Positions 31,820 through 39,687 of a DNA stretch of 39,687 bases are shown here, one piece after another (positions within the stretch are counted from its first letter, which is position 1; each line of letters starts with the position of its first letter). A program made the position numbers and the translations under genes. The notes beneath the pieces are model-generated. The model saw only the letters and a list, made by a program, of their open reading frames with translations, made no database searches and was not told the DNA's origin. The stretch comes from Betaproteobacteria bacterium HGW-Betaproteobacteria-12 (GTDB lineage: Bacteria; Pseudomonadota; Gammaproteobacteria; Burkholderiales; Rhodocyclaceae), in NCBI GenBank assembly GCA_002842345.1, contig PHCU01000034.1, forward strand, positions 1 to 39,687. Direction: 5' to 3'.

Positions 31820-32910
31820 CGGTTTCCCGCCCGATCCGGGTTCATGTCGCACCGGCCGCCATCCGCGACAACTACCGTCTGGTCAAGCGCCTGGCTCCGG
31901 CCGCCAAGGCCTGGGCGGTAATCAAGGCCGATGCTTACGGTCACGGTCAGTGGCGCGCCGTCGCCGCACTGCGCGACGAGGCCGACGGCTTTGCCGTGCT
32001 CGAATGCGAAAACGCCGTCGCGCTGCGCCAGGGGGGCGTCACGCAGCCGATCCTGTTGCTCGAGGGCATTTTTTCACCGGCCGATGTCGCCGCGGTGGTC
32101 GAGCACCGGCTGACGACGGTCGTCCATTGTCACGAGCAGCTCGACTGGCTGCTGCGCGGCAGCCGTCACGACACGCCGCTCAGCCTGTGCCTGAAACTCA
32201 ATACCGGCATGAACCGGCTCGGCTTTACCGCGGCGACGCTGCCGCTGGCCCGGGAGCTGCTGCGGCGCATGCCGCAGGCCGAGATCACGCTGATGACACA
32301 TTTCGCCGAAGCCGACGGTGAGAGCGGCGTCGACTGGCAGCTGGAACGTTTCCGGGCGCTCGCCGGCGACTGGCGGGGGCCGTGCAGCCTGGCCAATTCG
32401 GCGGCCATCCTGCGCCACCCGCAGACCCATGCCGACTGGGTGCGCCCGGGCATCATGCTCTACGGCGCCAGCCCGTTCGCCGACCAGAGCGCCGCCGACT
32501 TCGGCCTGCGCCCGGCGATGGCCCTGGACAGCCAGATCATCGGCGTGCAGGAGGTGGCGGCCGGCGAGCGCGTCGGCTATGGTGGCGTGTTCACCGCGCC
32601 GCGGCCGATGCGCATCGGCATCGTCGCCTGCGGCTATGCCGACGGTTATCCGCGCCAGGCACCGAACGGCACGCCGCTGGCCGTGGCCGGCCGGCGCACC
32701 GGCACCCTCGGCCGCGTCTCGATGGACATGCTGGCCTGCGATCTGAGCGATATTCCGGCGGCCGGTATCGGTGCCCCGGTGACGCTGTGGGGCGACGGCA
32801 CCGGCGGCAGCGTGCCGGCCGACGAGGTGGCGGCAGCGGCCGGCACCATCGCCTACGAACTGTTCTGCGCCGTCGCGCCGCGCGTGCCGGTTGTGCTCGG
32901 GGAGCGCTGA
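31816..32910 (+). CDS. alr: Alanine racemase
   Basis: PLP enzyme that interconverts L- and D-alanine for peptidoglycan. The 364-residue product has the Schiff-base lysine K37 in AVIKADAYGHG and the opposing catalytic tyrosine (about Y255) in ERVGYGGVF. The TIM barrel comes first and the C-terminal beta domain (VTLWGDG, AYELFCAVAPRVPVV) second. LKLNTGMNRLGF and GRVSMDMLACDL are diagnostic. It overlaps the LysR gene by 4 bp and abuts radA (TGAATG). Biosynthetic (alr) rather than catabolic (dadX) is suggested by the absence of dadA nearby. Confidence 0.96.
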   Translation: MTVSRPIRVHVAPAAIRDNYRLVKRLAPAAKAWAVIKADAYGHGQWRAVAALRDEADGFAVLECENAVALRQGGVTQPILLLEGIFSPADVAAVVEHRLTTVVHCHEQLDWLLRGSRHDTPLSLCLKLNTGMNRLGFTAATLPLARELLRRMPQAEITLMTHFAEADGESGVDWQLERFRALAGDWRGPCSLANSAAILRHPQTHADWVRPGIMLYGASPFADQSAADFGLRPAMALDSQIIGVQEVAAGERVGYGGVFTAPRPMRIGIVACGYADGYPRQAPNGTPLAVAGRRTGTLGRVSMDMLACDLSDIPAAGIGAPVTLWGDGTGGSVPADEVAAAAGTIAYELFCAVAPRVPVVLGER

Positions 32911-34272
32911 ATGGCCAGGGTCAAGTCGATCTACAGTTGCAGCGAGTGCGGCGCTTCCAGTCCGAAGTGGCAGGGCCAGTGCCCCGGTTGCGGCGAATGG
33001 AACACCCTGGTCGAGGGGGTTGCCGAGAAGGCCGCCTCCGGCCATCGCTTCGAATCGCTGGCGCCAGGTGCCAAGTTGCAGACGCTGTCCGAAATCGAGG
33101 CGCGCGAAGTGGACCGTGTCGCCACCGGCATCGGCGAGTTCGACCGTGCCCTCGGCGGTGGCCTGGTCGCCGGCGGCGTCGTGCTGATCGGCGGCGATCC
33201 GGGCATCGGCAAGAGCACGCTGCTGCTGCAGGCGCTGGCGCATCTGTCGGCGGACCACAAGGTGCTCTACGTCAGCGGTGAGGAGTCCGGCGTGCAGGTG
33301 GCCCTGCGCGCCCGCCGGCTGGGGCTGGAGACGCGCCGCCTGCAGTTGCTGGCCGAGATCAATCTCGAGCGCATCCTGGCCGTGCTGCAGGCCGAGCGGC
33401 CGGAAGTGGCGGTGATCGACTCGATCCAGACGCTGTGGTCGGACGAGCTCTCCAGCGCCCCCGGTTCGGTCGCCCAGGTGCGCGAATGCTCGGCGCAACT
33501 GACCCGGCTGGCCAAGCAGACCGGCGTGACCATCATCCTGGTCGGCCACGTGACCAAGGAAGGCGCGCTGGCCGGGCCGCGCGTGCTCGAGCACATCGTC
33601 GACACGGTGCTCTATTTCGAAGGCGACACGCACTCCAGTTTCCGCCTGGTGCGCGCCGTCAAGAACCGCTATGGCGCGGTCAATGAACTGGGTGTCTTCG
33701 CCATGACCGACAAGGGGCTGAAGGGAGTCAACAACCCGTCGGCGCTGTTCCTGTCGCAGCACGGCCAGGAGGTGCCAGGTTCCTGCGTGATGGTGACGCA
33801 GGAAGGCACGCGGCCGCTGCTGGTCGAGATCCAGGCGCTGGTCGACGGCGCCCACGGCAATCCGCGGCGGCTGACGGTGGGGCTGGAGGCGCAGCGCCTG
33901 GCGATGCTGCTGGCGGTGCTGCACCGCCATGCCGGGATCGCCTGTTTCGACCAGGACGTCTTTGTCAATGCCGTCGGCGGGGTCAAGATCGCCGAGCCGG
34001 CGGCCGACCTGGCGGTGCTGATCGCCATCGCCTCGTCGCTGAAGAACCGGGCACTGCCGGCCAAGCTGATCGTTTTCGGCGAAGTCGGGCTGGCCGGCGA
34101 GATCCGCCCGGCGCCGCGCGGCCAGGAGCGGCTGCGCGAGGCGGCCAAGCTCGGATTCACGCGGGCGATGATTCCCGAGGCCAACCGGCCGAAGCAGGCG
34201 ATACCCGGTATCGAGGTGATCGCCGTCAAACGGGTCGAGGAGGCGGTGGCGCGGCTGCGCGAGTTCGAATAA
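32911..34272 (+). CDS. radA: DNA repair protein RadA
   Basis: RecA-like helicase that promotes branch migration in recombination. The 453-residue product has the N-terminal zinc finger C10-x2-C13...C24-x2-C27. It also has Walker A GGDPGIGKST (about 94-103) and Walker B EVAVIDSIQT. The RadA-specific motif reads KNRYG (about 251-255; KNRFG in E. coli). A C-terminal Lon-like domain (about 290-450) includes SLKNRALPAKLIVFGEVGLAGEIRP. Length is standard. The ATG follows the alr stop directly. A 28-bp gap separates it from the next gene. Confidence 0.96.
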   Translation: MARVKSIYSCSECGASSPKWQGQCPGCGEWNTLVEGVAEKAASGHRFESLAPGAKLQTLSEIEAREVDRVATGIGEFDRALGGGLVAGGVVLIGGDPGIGKSTLLLQALAHLSADHKVLYVSGEESGVQVALRARRLGLETRRLQLLAEINLERILAVLQAERPEVAVIDSIQTLWSDELSSAPGSVAQVRECSAQLTRLAKQTGVTIILVGHVTKEGALAGPRVLEHIVDTVLYFEGDTHSSFRLVRAVKNRYGAVNELGVFAMTDKGLKGVNNPSALFLSQHGQEVPGSCVMVTQEGTRPLLVEIQALVDGAHGNPRRLTVGLEAQRLAMLLAVLHRHAGIACFDQDVFVNAVGGVKIAEPAADLAVLIAIASSLKNRALPAKLIVFGEVGLAGEIRPAPRGQERLREAAKLGFTRAMIPEANRPKQAIPGIEVIAVKRVEEAVARLREFE

Positions 34273-34300
34273 GCTGAACGGCGAACCCCACCGACCCCCC

Positions 34301-36388
34301 ATGTTCAATCTCTCCCGCTACTTTTCCACCGTCAGCTTTGTCCTCATCGTCCTGGCGGCCGGTGTGCTCGGGCCGTTCTACCGGCAACTGTCGCTGCAGC
34401 AGATCACCGAACTGGCCGAGAGCCGTAACGTGGCGATGGCGCAGATTTTCGAGAACTCGCTGCGCGCGCCGCTGGAGGAGTTGTTGGTCGCCTCGCTCGG
34501 CCGCGATGCCGAATTCCTGCGCCAGTCGAGCGAAGTGGCGATATTGCGCGAGAACGTCGTGACGTTGATGCGCAATACCTCGGTGGTTCAGGTCAAGATC
34601 TACAACCGGCTCGGCGTCATGGTGTTTTCCTTCGATCCGCGGCAGATTGGCGAGGAGCACCTGAATCACCCGGGCTTCCGGGCGGCGATGGCGGGCTTGC
34701 TGACCAGCGAACTGGAGAAGTTTTCAACGTTTGCCGGCTTCGACGGCACACGGACCGACATCGACGTGCTGTCCAGCTACATCCCGGCCGTCGGTAGCGG
34801 CGGCGCGGTCGAGGGCGTCTTCGAGCTGTACCAGGAGGTCACGCCCTTCATGCACCAGTTGCAGCGCAGCCTGTGGTGGGTGACGGCCGGCGTCTTCATG
34901 GTTTTTGCCCTGCTGTTCCTGATGCAGTACGTCGTCGTCCGTCGCGCCCAGCGCATCCTCGAGGAACAGGAAGGGCGGATCACCTCTGCCCGCGACACGC
35001 TGGAACTGCAGGTCGAGGCCCGTACCGAGGAATTGAAGCGAACCAATACGCAGTTGCAGGGCGAGATCGGCGAGCGGCGCCAGGCCGAAAGCAAACTCAA
35101 CTACCTGGCCTATCACGATCCGCTGACCGGCTTGGCCAACCGTCGCTGCTTCATCGAGCGCCTGGAAGACAGCTTGCGCGAATCGGCCGAGCAGGGCTAC
35201 CAGATGGCGGTGCTGTTTATCGATCTCGACCAGTTCAAGCAGGTCAACGATTCGCTCGGTCATGGCGTCGGCGATGAACTGCTGGTCTCGGTCGCCGCCC
35301 GCCTGACCGACCAGGTGCGGCTGATCGACATGCTGGCCCGCCTCGGTGGCGACGAATTCATTTGCCTGATGGAAAGGGTGCGCAGCGAGGAGGAGCTGGC
35401 CATCGTCGCCAACGAGATCATCGACGCCTTCGACCTGCCGTTCCGCCTCGGCGACCATGAGCTGTTCCTCTCGGCGTCGGTCGGCATCAGCCTGTTCCCG
35501 CGCGACGGGATGACCGTCGTCGAGCTGATGCGCAATGCCGATACGGCGATGTACTGCGCCAAGGCCATCGGGCGGGGCCACTTCCACTTCTATACCCCGG
35601 AAATGACGCGCGATGCCCAGGCCCGCATCCGCATGGAAAACCTCCTGCGGCGGGCTCTGGAACACGGTGAGCTGGCGGTGCACCTGCAGCCGCAGGTCGA
35701 TAGCCGGAGCGGCCTGCTGGTCGGCGCCGAGGCGCTGGCGCGCTGGACCAGTCCGGAACTCGGGGTGGTTCAGCCGAGCCACTTCATTCCGCTGGCCGAG
35801 GATTCGGGCATCATCGTGCCGCTCGGCAATTGGGTGCTCAGGGAAACCTGTCGCCAGGTCCGCCAGTGGGAGCAGAGCGGCTTCGATCTGCCGATGGTCT
35901 CGGTCAATCTGTCGGTCAAGCAGCTGGAGCGACCGGAATTTCTCGATGTGCTGCGCGGCATTCTCGACGAAACCGGCATGGATCCGGCCAAGCTCAAGCT
36001 GGAACTGACCGAATCGGTGCTGATGGGCGTCGGCGATCCCAGCGCCATGCTGCAGCGCCTGTGCGAACTGGGCATCAGCCTGGCGCTGGATGATTTCGGC
36101 ACCGGCTATTCCTCGTTGAGCTATCTGAAGACACTGCCGATCCAGCAATTGAAGATCGATCGTTCCTTCATCACCGGCATCGGCAAAAGCCGCGGTGATG
36201 AAGCGATCATCCGCACCATCATGCAGCTGGCCGATAGCCTCGGCTTCGAGGTCGTCGCCGAGGGCGTCGAGACGACTGAACAGGCCACTTTCCTGGCGAC
36301 GCTGGGCTGCCAGCAACTACAAGGCGACCTGCATGGCCGGGCGCTCCCGGCGGCGGAGTTCCGTAGCCGCTGGTCTGCCTACGCATGA
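34301..36388 (+). CDS. Membrane GGDEF-EAL protein (c-di-GMP turnover)
   Basis: 695 residues. TM1 (about 8-26), a periplasmic sensor of about 160 residues (no motif I know; perhaps Cache-like), TM2 (about 192-212), a short coiled coil, GGDEF (about 265-430) and EAL (about 440-690). The cyclase active site GGDEF (about 349) and the upstream inhibitory RLID (RxxD) are intact. The phosphodiesterase EAL (about 475), ELTES, DDFGTGYSS, KIDRSFI and AEGVET residues are present too. Both activities therefore look possible, and the net direction cannot be told. No clear ribosome site. Its stop overlaps the permease gene (ATGA). Confidence 0.93.
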   Translation: MFNLSRYFSTVSFVLIVLAAGVLGPFYRQLSLQQITELAESRNVAMAQIFENSLRAPLEELLVASLGRDAEFLRQSSEVAILRENVVTLMRNTSVVQVKIYNRLGVMVFSFDPRQIGEEHLNHPGFRAAMAGLLTSELEKFSTFAGFDGTRTDIDVLSSYIPAVGSGGAVEGVFELYQEVTPFMHQLQRSLWWVTAGVFMVFALLFLMQYVVVRRAQRILEEQEGRITSARDTLELQVEARTEELKRTNTQLQGEIGERRQAESKLNYLAYHDPLTGLANRRCFIERLEDSLRESAEQGYQMAVLFIDLDQFKQVNDSLGHGVGDELLVSVAARLTDQVRLIDMLARLGGDEFICLMERVRSEEELAIVANEIIDAFDLPFRLGDHELFLSASVGISLFPRDGMTVVELMRNADTAMYCAKAIGRGHFHFYTPEMTRDAQARIRMENLLRRALEHGELAVHLQPQVDSRSGLLVGAEALARWTSPELGVVQPSHFIPLAEDSGIIVPLGNWVLRETCRQVRQWEQSGFDLPMVSVNLSVKQLERPEFLDVLRGILDETGMDPAKLKLELTESVLMGVGDPSAMLQRLCELGISLALDDFGTGYSSLSYLKTLPIQQLKIDRSFITGIGKSRGDEAIIRTIMQLADSLGFEVVAEGVETTEQATFLATLGCQQLQGDLHGRALPAAEFRSRWSAYA

Positions 36389-38871
36389 TCGCCCTGGCCT
36401 GGCGTCTGCTCGGCCGCGAACTGCGCTCCGGCGAGCTGCGCCTGCTGTTTGCCGCACTGTGCGTGGCGGTGGCGGCGGTGACCGCCGTCGGCTTCTTCGC
36501 CGACCGCGTCCGCATGGCCCTGGAGCGCGAGGCGCAGCAACTGATGGGCGGCGACCTGGTGGTCATCGCCGATCATCCGCTGCCCGACAGCTACCGCGCC
36601 GAGGCCGCCCGGCGCCAGGCCGGCATCGCCGAAACCCTGATCTTTCCGAGCATGGTCACCTTCGCCGAGGCGGCGCAGTTGGCCGATGTCAAGGCAGTCA
36701 GCGCCGGCTATCCGCTGCGCGGCCGGCTGTCGGTGGCCAGCCGGCTGGGGGAGGCCGGTGCGCCGACCGAGGGCGGGCCGCAGCCCGGCAGTGCCTGGCT
36801 CGACGAACGCCTGGCCACGGCGCTGCAGGCCAAGCCCGGCGACCTGATCACGGTCGGCCGGGCGCAGTTGCGGGTGGCGGCGATCCTGACGCTGGAGCCA
36901 GACCGCGGCATCAGCTTCTTCAGTCTGGCGCCGCGCCTGCTGATGCATCTTGACGATATCCCGGCCAGCGGCCTGGTGCAGTTCGGCTCGCGCCTGCGCT
37001 ACCGGTTGCTGGTCGCCGGCGAGACGGCGACGGTCGACGGCCTGCGCGGCTGGCTGGAGGAGCGGTTGGCGCGCGGCGAGCGGCTCGAGGATGCGCGCAA
37101 TGCCCGGCCGGAAATCCGCAGCGCCCTCGACCGGGCCGAACGTTTCCTCGGCCTGGCGACGCTACTGACAGTGATTCTCGCTGCCGTCGCCGTGGCCCTG
37201 GCGACGCGTCGCTACCTGCAGCGCCATCTCGATGCCTGCGCCGTGATGCGCTGCCTGGGCATGACCCAGAACCGCCTGCTGCGTCTGCATGCGCTGCTGT
37301 TCTTGTGGTTGGCGCTGGTGGCGACGGTGGCCGGCGGTCTACTCGGCTTCGCCGCCCACTTCGTCCTCGTCGACTGGCTCACCGAACTGTTCGCCGTGCA
37401 TCTGCCATATCCCGGCTGGCGGCCGCTCGGCCACGGGGCGGCGGTGGCGGCGGTGCTGCTGTTCGGCTTCGCGCTGCCGCCCTTGCTGCAACTGGCCCGG
37501 GTGCCGACGCTACGCGTACTCCGGCGCGAACTGGGGCCACCGCGCCCGTCCCTGCTCGGCGGCTATCTGCTCGGCTTGGTCCTGCTCGGCGGGCTGATCG
37601 TCGTCGTCGCCGGCGATCAGCGCCTGGGCGTGCTGGCGCTCGGCGGTTTTGTCGGGGCGCTGGCGGCCTTCTGGCTGGTGGCCCGCCTGGCGCTGGCCGC
37701 CGTCGCCCGCCTGCGCGGTGCCGGCGGTCCCGGCTGGCGCCAGGGGCTGGCCAGCCTGGCGCGGCATGCGCCGGCCGCCAGCCTGCAGATCGTCGCCCTG
37801 GCCATCGGCCTGATGGCCATGCTGCTGCTCACCGTTACCCGCGGCGAACTGCTTGACGCCTGGGCCAAGGGCATGCCGGCCGATGCCCCCAACCGTTTCA
37901 TCATCAACATCCAGCCGGAACAGCGGGCGGAGGTAGCCGCAGCGCTGGCCGGGATCGGTGTTACCGCCGAGCTGGCGCCGATGGTGCGCGGGCGCCTGCT
38001 GAGCATCGCTGGGCGGCCGGTGACGGCGGCCAGCTATCCGGAGGACGAGCGGGCCCAGCGCCTGATTGAACGCGAATTCAACCTGTCCTGGCGCGACACG
38101 CTGCCGCCGGGCAACCGGGTCAGCGGCGGACGCTGGTTCACGCCGCAGGAGATCGGGCAGGGCGTGGCCTCGGTCGAGGAGGGGCTGGCCCGCACGCTCA
38201 GCATCGCGCTCGGTGACGAGCTGCTGTTCTCGGTTGCCGGCATCGAACGCAAGGTCCGCGTCAGCAACCTGCGCAAGCTGGAGTGGGACTCGATGCGCGT
38301 CAATTTCTTCGTGCTCACGCCGTCGGGCGTCATCGAAGACCTGCCGGCCAGCTATATCACCAGCTTTCACCTGCCTGCGGCCAACGCCCGCCTCGGCGTC
38401 GAGCTGGTCGGCCGCTTCCCGAACCTGACGGTGATCGACATCGCCGCCGCCATCGAGCAGTTGCGCACGGTGATGGGCCAGGTGGCCGGCGCGGTGCGCT
38501 TCATCTTCCTGTTCACACTAGCCGCTGGCGGCATCGTGTTGTATTCGGCACTGCTCTCAGTGCTCGACGAACGCCGCTACGAACTGGCGGTGATGCGCGC
38601 CCTCGGCGCCCGCCGCCGCCAGCTGGCCAGCGCGCTGCTGGTCGAGCTGGCGGTGGTCGGCGGCCTCGCCGGCTTGCTGGCGGCGGTCGGGGCGATGGTC
38701 GTCGGGCGGATCATTGCCCAGCAGATTTTTCAGCTGGAGATGACACCGGCCCCGTGGTTGCCGTTGCTGGCGGCACCCGGCGGCGCCATCGTCGCGGTTG
38801 CCGTCGGCTGGTGGGCGATGCGCCGGCTGCTCGCCGTGCCACCGCTGGCGGTGCTGCGCAGCGGCGCCTGA
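36385..38871 (+). CDS. FtsX-like ABC transporter permease (YbbP-type)
   Basis: 828-residue integral membrane protein with two FtsX/MacB-type permease modules. There is an N-terminal helix (about 17-38), a large periplasmic domain, helices at about 250-400, a central hydrophobic group (about 390-490), a second periplasmic domain and a final set of three helices (about 705-820). [25 protein letters not shown] and [20 protein letters not shown] are the conserved coupling-helix regions. Relatives (YbbP) pair with the ATPase YbbA and lie by the lipase tesA; neither is visible here. Its start overlaps the GGDEF-EAL stop. Substrate unknown, perhaps envelope lipids or lipoproteins. Confidence 0.88.
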   Translation: MIALAWRLLGRELRSGELRLLFAALCVAVAAVTAVGFFADRVRMALEREAQQLMGGDLVVIADHPLPDSYRAEAARRQAGIAETLIFPSMVTFAEAAQLADVKAVSAGYPLRGRLSVASRLGEAGAPTEGGPQPGSAWLDERLATALQAKPGDLITVGRAQLRVAAILTLEPDRGISFFSLAPRLLMHLDDIPASGLVQFGSRLRYRLLVAGETATVDGLRGWLEERLARGERLEDARNARPEIRSALDRAERFLGLATLLTVILAAVAVALATRRYLQRHLDACAVMRCLGMTQNRLLRLHALLFLWLALVATVAGGLLGFAAHFVLVDWLTELFAVHLPYPGWRPLGHGAAVAAVLLFGFALPPLLQLARVPTLRVLRRELGPPRPSLLGGYLLGLVLLGGLIVVVAGDQRLGVLALGGFVGALAAFWLVARLALAAVARLRGAGGPGWRQGLASLARHAPAASLQIVALAIGLMAMLLLTVTRGELLDAWAKGMPADAPNRFIINIQPEQRAEVAAALAGIGVTAELAPMVRGRLLSIAGRPVTAASYPEDERAQRLIEREFNLSWRDTLPPGNRVSGGRWFTPQEIGQGVASVEEGLARTLSIALGDELLFSVAGIERKVRVSNLRKLEWDSMRVNFFVLTPSGVIEDLPASYITSFHLPAANARLGVELVGRFPNLTVIDIAAAIEQLRTVMGQVAGAVRFIFLFTLAAGGIVLYSALLSVLDERRYELAVMRALGARRRQLASALLVELAVVGGLAGLLAAVGAMVVGRIIAQQIFQLEMTPAPWLPLLAAPGGAIVAVAVGWWAMRRLLAVPPLAVLRSGA

Positions 38872-38886
38872 CAGAGTACGGTGCGC

Positions 38887-38905
38887 CGGGCGAACTCTTT
38901 GCCCG
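38887..38905 (+). terminator. Weak hairpin after the permease gene
   Basis: CGGGC and GCCCG form a 5-bp stem with a 9-nt loop, 16 bp past the stop. No T tract follows, so termination by this element alone is doubtful. Confidence 0.2.
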
Positions 38906-38945
38906 TCGCGCTGTCTATGGAGCCTTCGCCAGGTCGGTCGTCAGG

Positions 38946-38951
38946 TAAAAT
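38946..38951 (+). promoter_or_regulatory. -10 element of ygiQ; predicted leaderless start
   Basis: TAAAAT ends 5 nt before the ygiQ ATG, placing the transcription start at the start codon itself. No ribosome site can fit. Third example of this arrangement in the window. Confidence 0.45.
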
Positions 38952-38956
38952 ATTTC

Positions 38957-39687
38957 ATGGTTTCAATCACGCAAGCACCGCAGTCGCTGTTCGGCTACCG
39001 CAAATTCTGGGCCCACCGTTTCGGCCCCGCCCCCTTCCTGCCGATGTCCCGCCGCGAAATGGAAACGCTCGGCTGGGATTCCTGCGACATCATTCTGGTT
39101 ACCGGCGACGCCTACATCGACCACCCGAGCTTCGGCATGGCGCTGATCGGTCGCCTGCTCGAAGCGCAGGGTTTTCGCGTCGGCATCATCTGCCAGCCGG
39201 ACTGGAATTCGGCGGCGGCCTTCAAGCAACTCGGCAAGCCCAACCTGTTCTTCGGTGTTACCGCCGGCAACATGGATTCGATGATCAACCGCTACACGGC
39301 TGATCGAAAAATCCGCTCCGATGACGCCTACACGCCGAATGCCGAGCCGAACAAGCGGCCGGACCGCGCCGTGACCGTCTATGCCCAACGCTGCCGCGAG
39401 GCGTTCTCCGGTGTGCCCGTGGTGATTGGTTCGATCGAGGCCAGCCTGCGCCGCATCGCCCATTACGACTACTGGTCGGACAAGGTGCGTCGTTCGGTGC
39501 TGCCCGATTCCAAGGCTGACCTGCTGGTGTTCGGCAACGCGGAGCGGGCCATCGTCGAGATTGCGCACCGCCTGGCGAAAGGCGAGAAGATCGCCGATAT
39601 CCGCGACTTGCGCGGCACGGCGTTCATGGTCCCGCCCGGCTGGCTGCCGTCCGATGAGTGGGACGAGACGGACTCGACCGAGGTCGA
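38957..39687 (+). CDS. YgiQ-family radical SAM protein (3' part outside window)
   Basis: N-terminal 243 codons of a protein normally about 700 residues long. Visible are [63 protein letters not shown], a B12-binding-like N-domain, and [24 protein letters not shown] with [19 protein letters not shown]. These are near-invariant in YgiQ proteins. The radical SAM CxxxCxxC comes later and is not covered. Function is unknown in the family. The ATG at 38957 is fixed by the family N-terminus and by the -10 directly ahead of it. Confidence 0.93.
   Translation, partial: MVSITQAPQSLFGYRKFWAHRFGPAPFLPMSRREMETLGWDSCDIILVTGDAYIDHPSFGMALIGRLLEAQGFRVGIICQPDWNSAAAFKQLGKPNLFFGVTAGNMDSMINRYTADRKIRSDDAYTPNAEPNKRPDRAVTVYAQRCREAFSGVPVVIGSIEASLRRIAHYDYWSDKVRRSVLPDSKADLLVFGNAERAIVEIAHRLAKGEKIADIRDLRGTAFMVPPGWLPSDEWDETDSTEV

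Overview
The window is about 39.7 kb of GC-rich (roughly 65 percent) chromosomal DNA from a Gram-negative bacterium. The order smc-zipA-ligA, the pair ispD-ispF, tsaB-rimI-UDG, lplT/alr-radA, dapD-dapC and a PilU-type ATPase points to a betaproteobacterium. Rhodocyclales (Dechloromonas/Azonexus-like) is my best guess from protein flavour only. I see no tRNA, rRNA, CRISPR array, insertion sequence or prophage. Coding density is very high, and many neighbours share ATGA, GTGA or TGATG stop/start overlaps.

Layout. (1) 1-3206, minus strand: a PilU-like retraction ATPase (cut by the window edge), dapD and dapC (lysine/diaminopimelate synthesis), and a small guanine-deaminase-like enzyme. (2) 3296-13294, plus strand: a tight seven-gene run smc, zipA, ligA, galU, a hypoxanthine phosphoribosyltransferase, a SAM methyltransferase and S-methyl-5'-thioinosine phosphorylase. 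ligA carries an internal deletion plus frameshift and looks broken in this sequence. (3) 13295-17520: a 297-bp regulatory region with a near-consensus sigma-54 promoter and two identical-format dyads 30 bp apart. It precedes an OprB-type porin, an exported cytochrome c, a small lipoprotein and a chemoreceptor. (4) 17517-23181, minus strand: a small membrane protein with a structured leader. Upstream of it is a coupled set: MgtC/DUF4010 membrane protein, AmmeMemoRadiSam proteins B, A and the radical SAM enzyme, a hydrolase-like protein without its catalytic residues, and a membrane-anchored metzincin-like protein. (5) 23223-24950: ispD, ispF, thpR. (6) 24967-27427: EnvZ/OmpR-type two-component system, divergent from a tiny Arg/Asp-rich exported protein. 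(7) 27466-29362: tsaB, rimI, family-4 uracil-DNA glycosylase. (8) 29382-39687: lplT divergent from a LysR regulator, then alr, radA, a GGDEF-EAL membrane protein, a large FtsX-like permease and the start of ygiQ.

Most genes are housekeeping. Three parts deserve attention. The first is the putative sigma-54-controlled porin/cytochrome/lipoprotein/chemoreceptor unit, which could couple uptake or electron transfer to taxis. The second is the AmmeMemoRadiSam operon with its unusual partners. The third is the lesion in the normally essential ligA. Functional statements rest on motifs and remembered family knowledge; no database search was possible.
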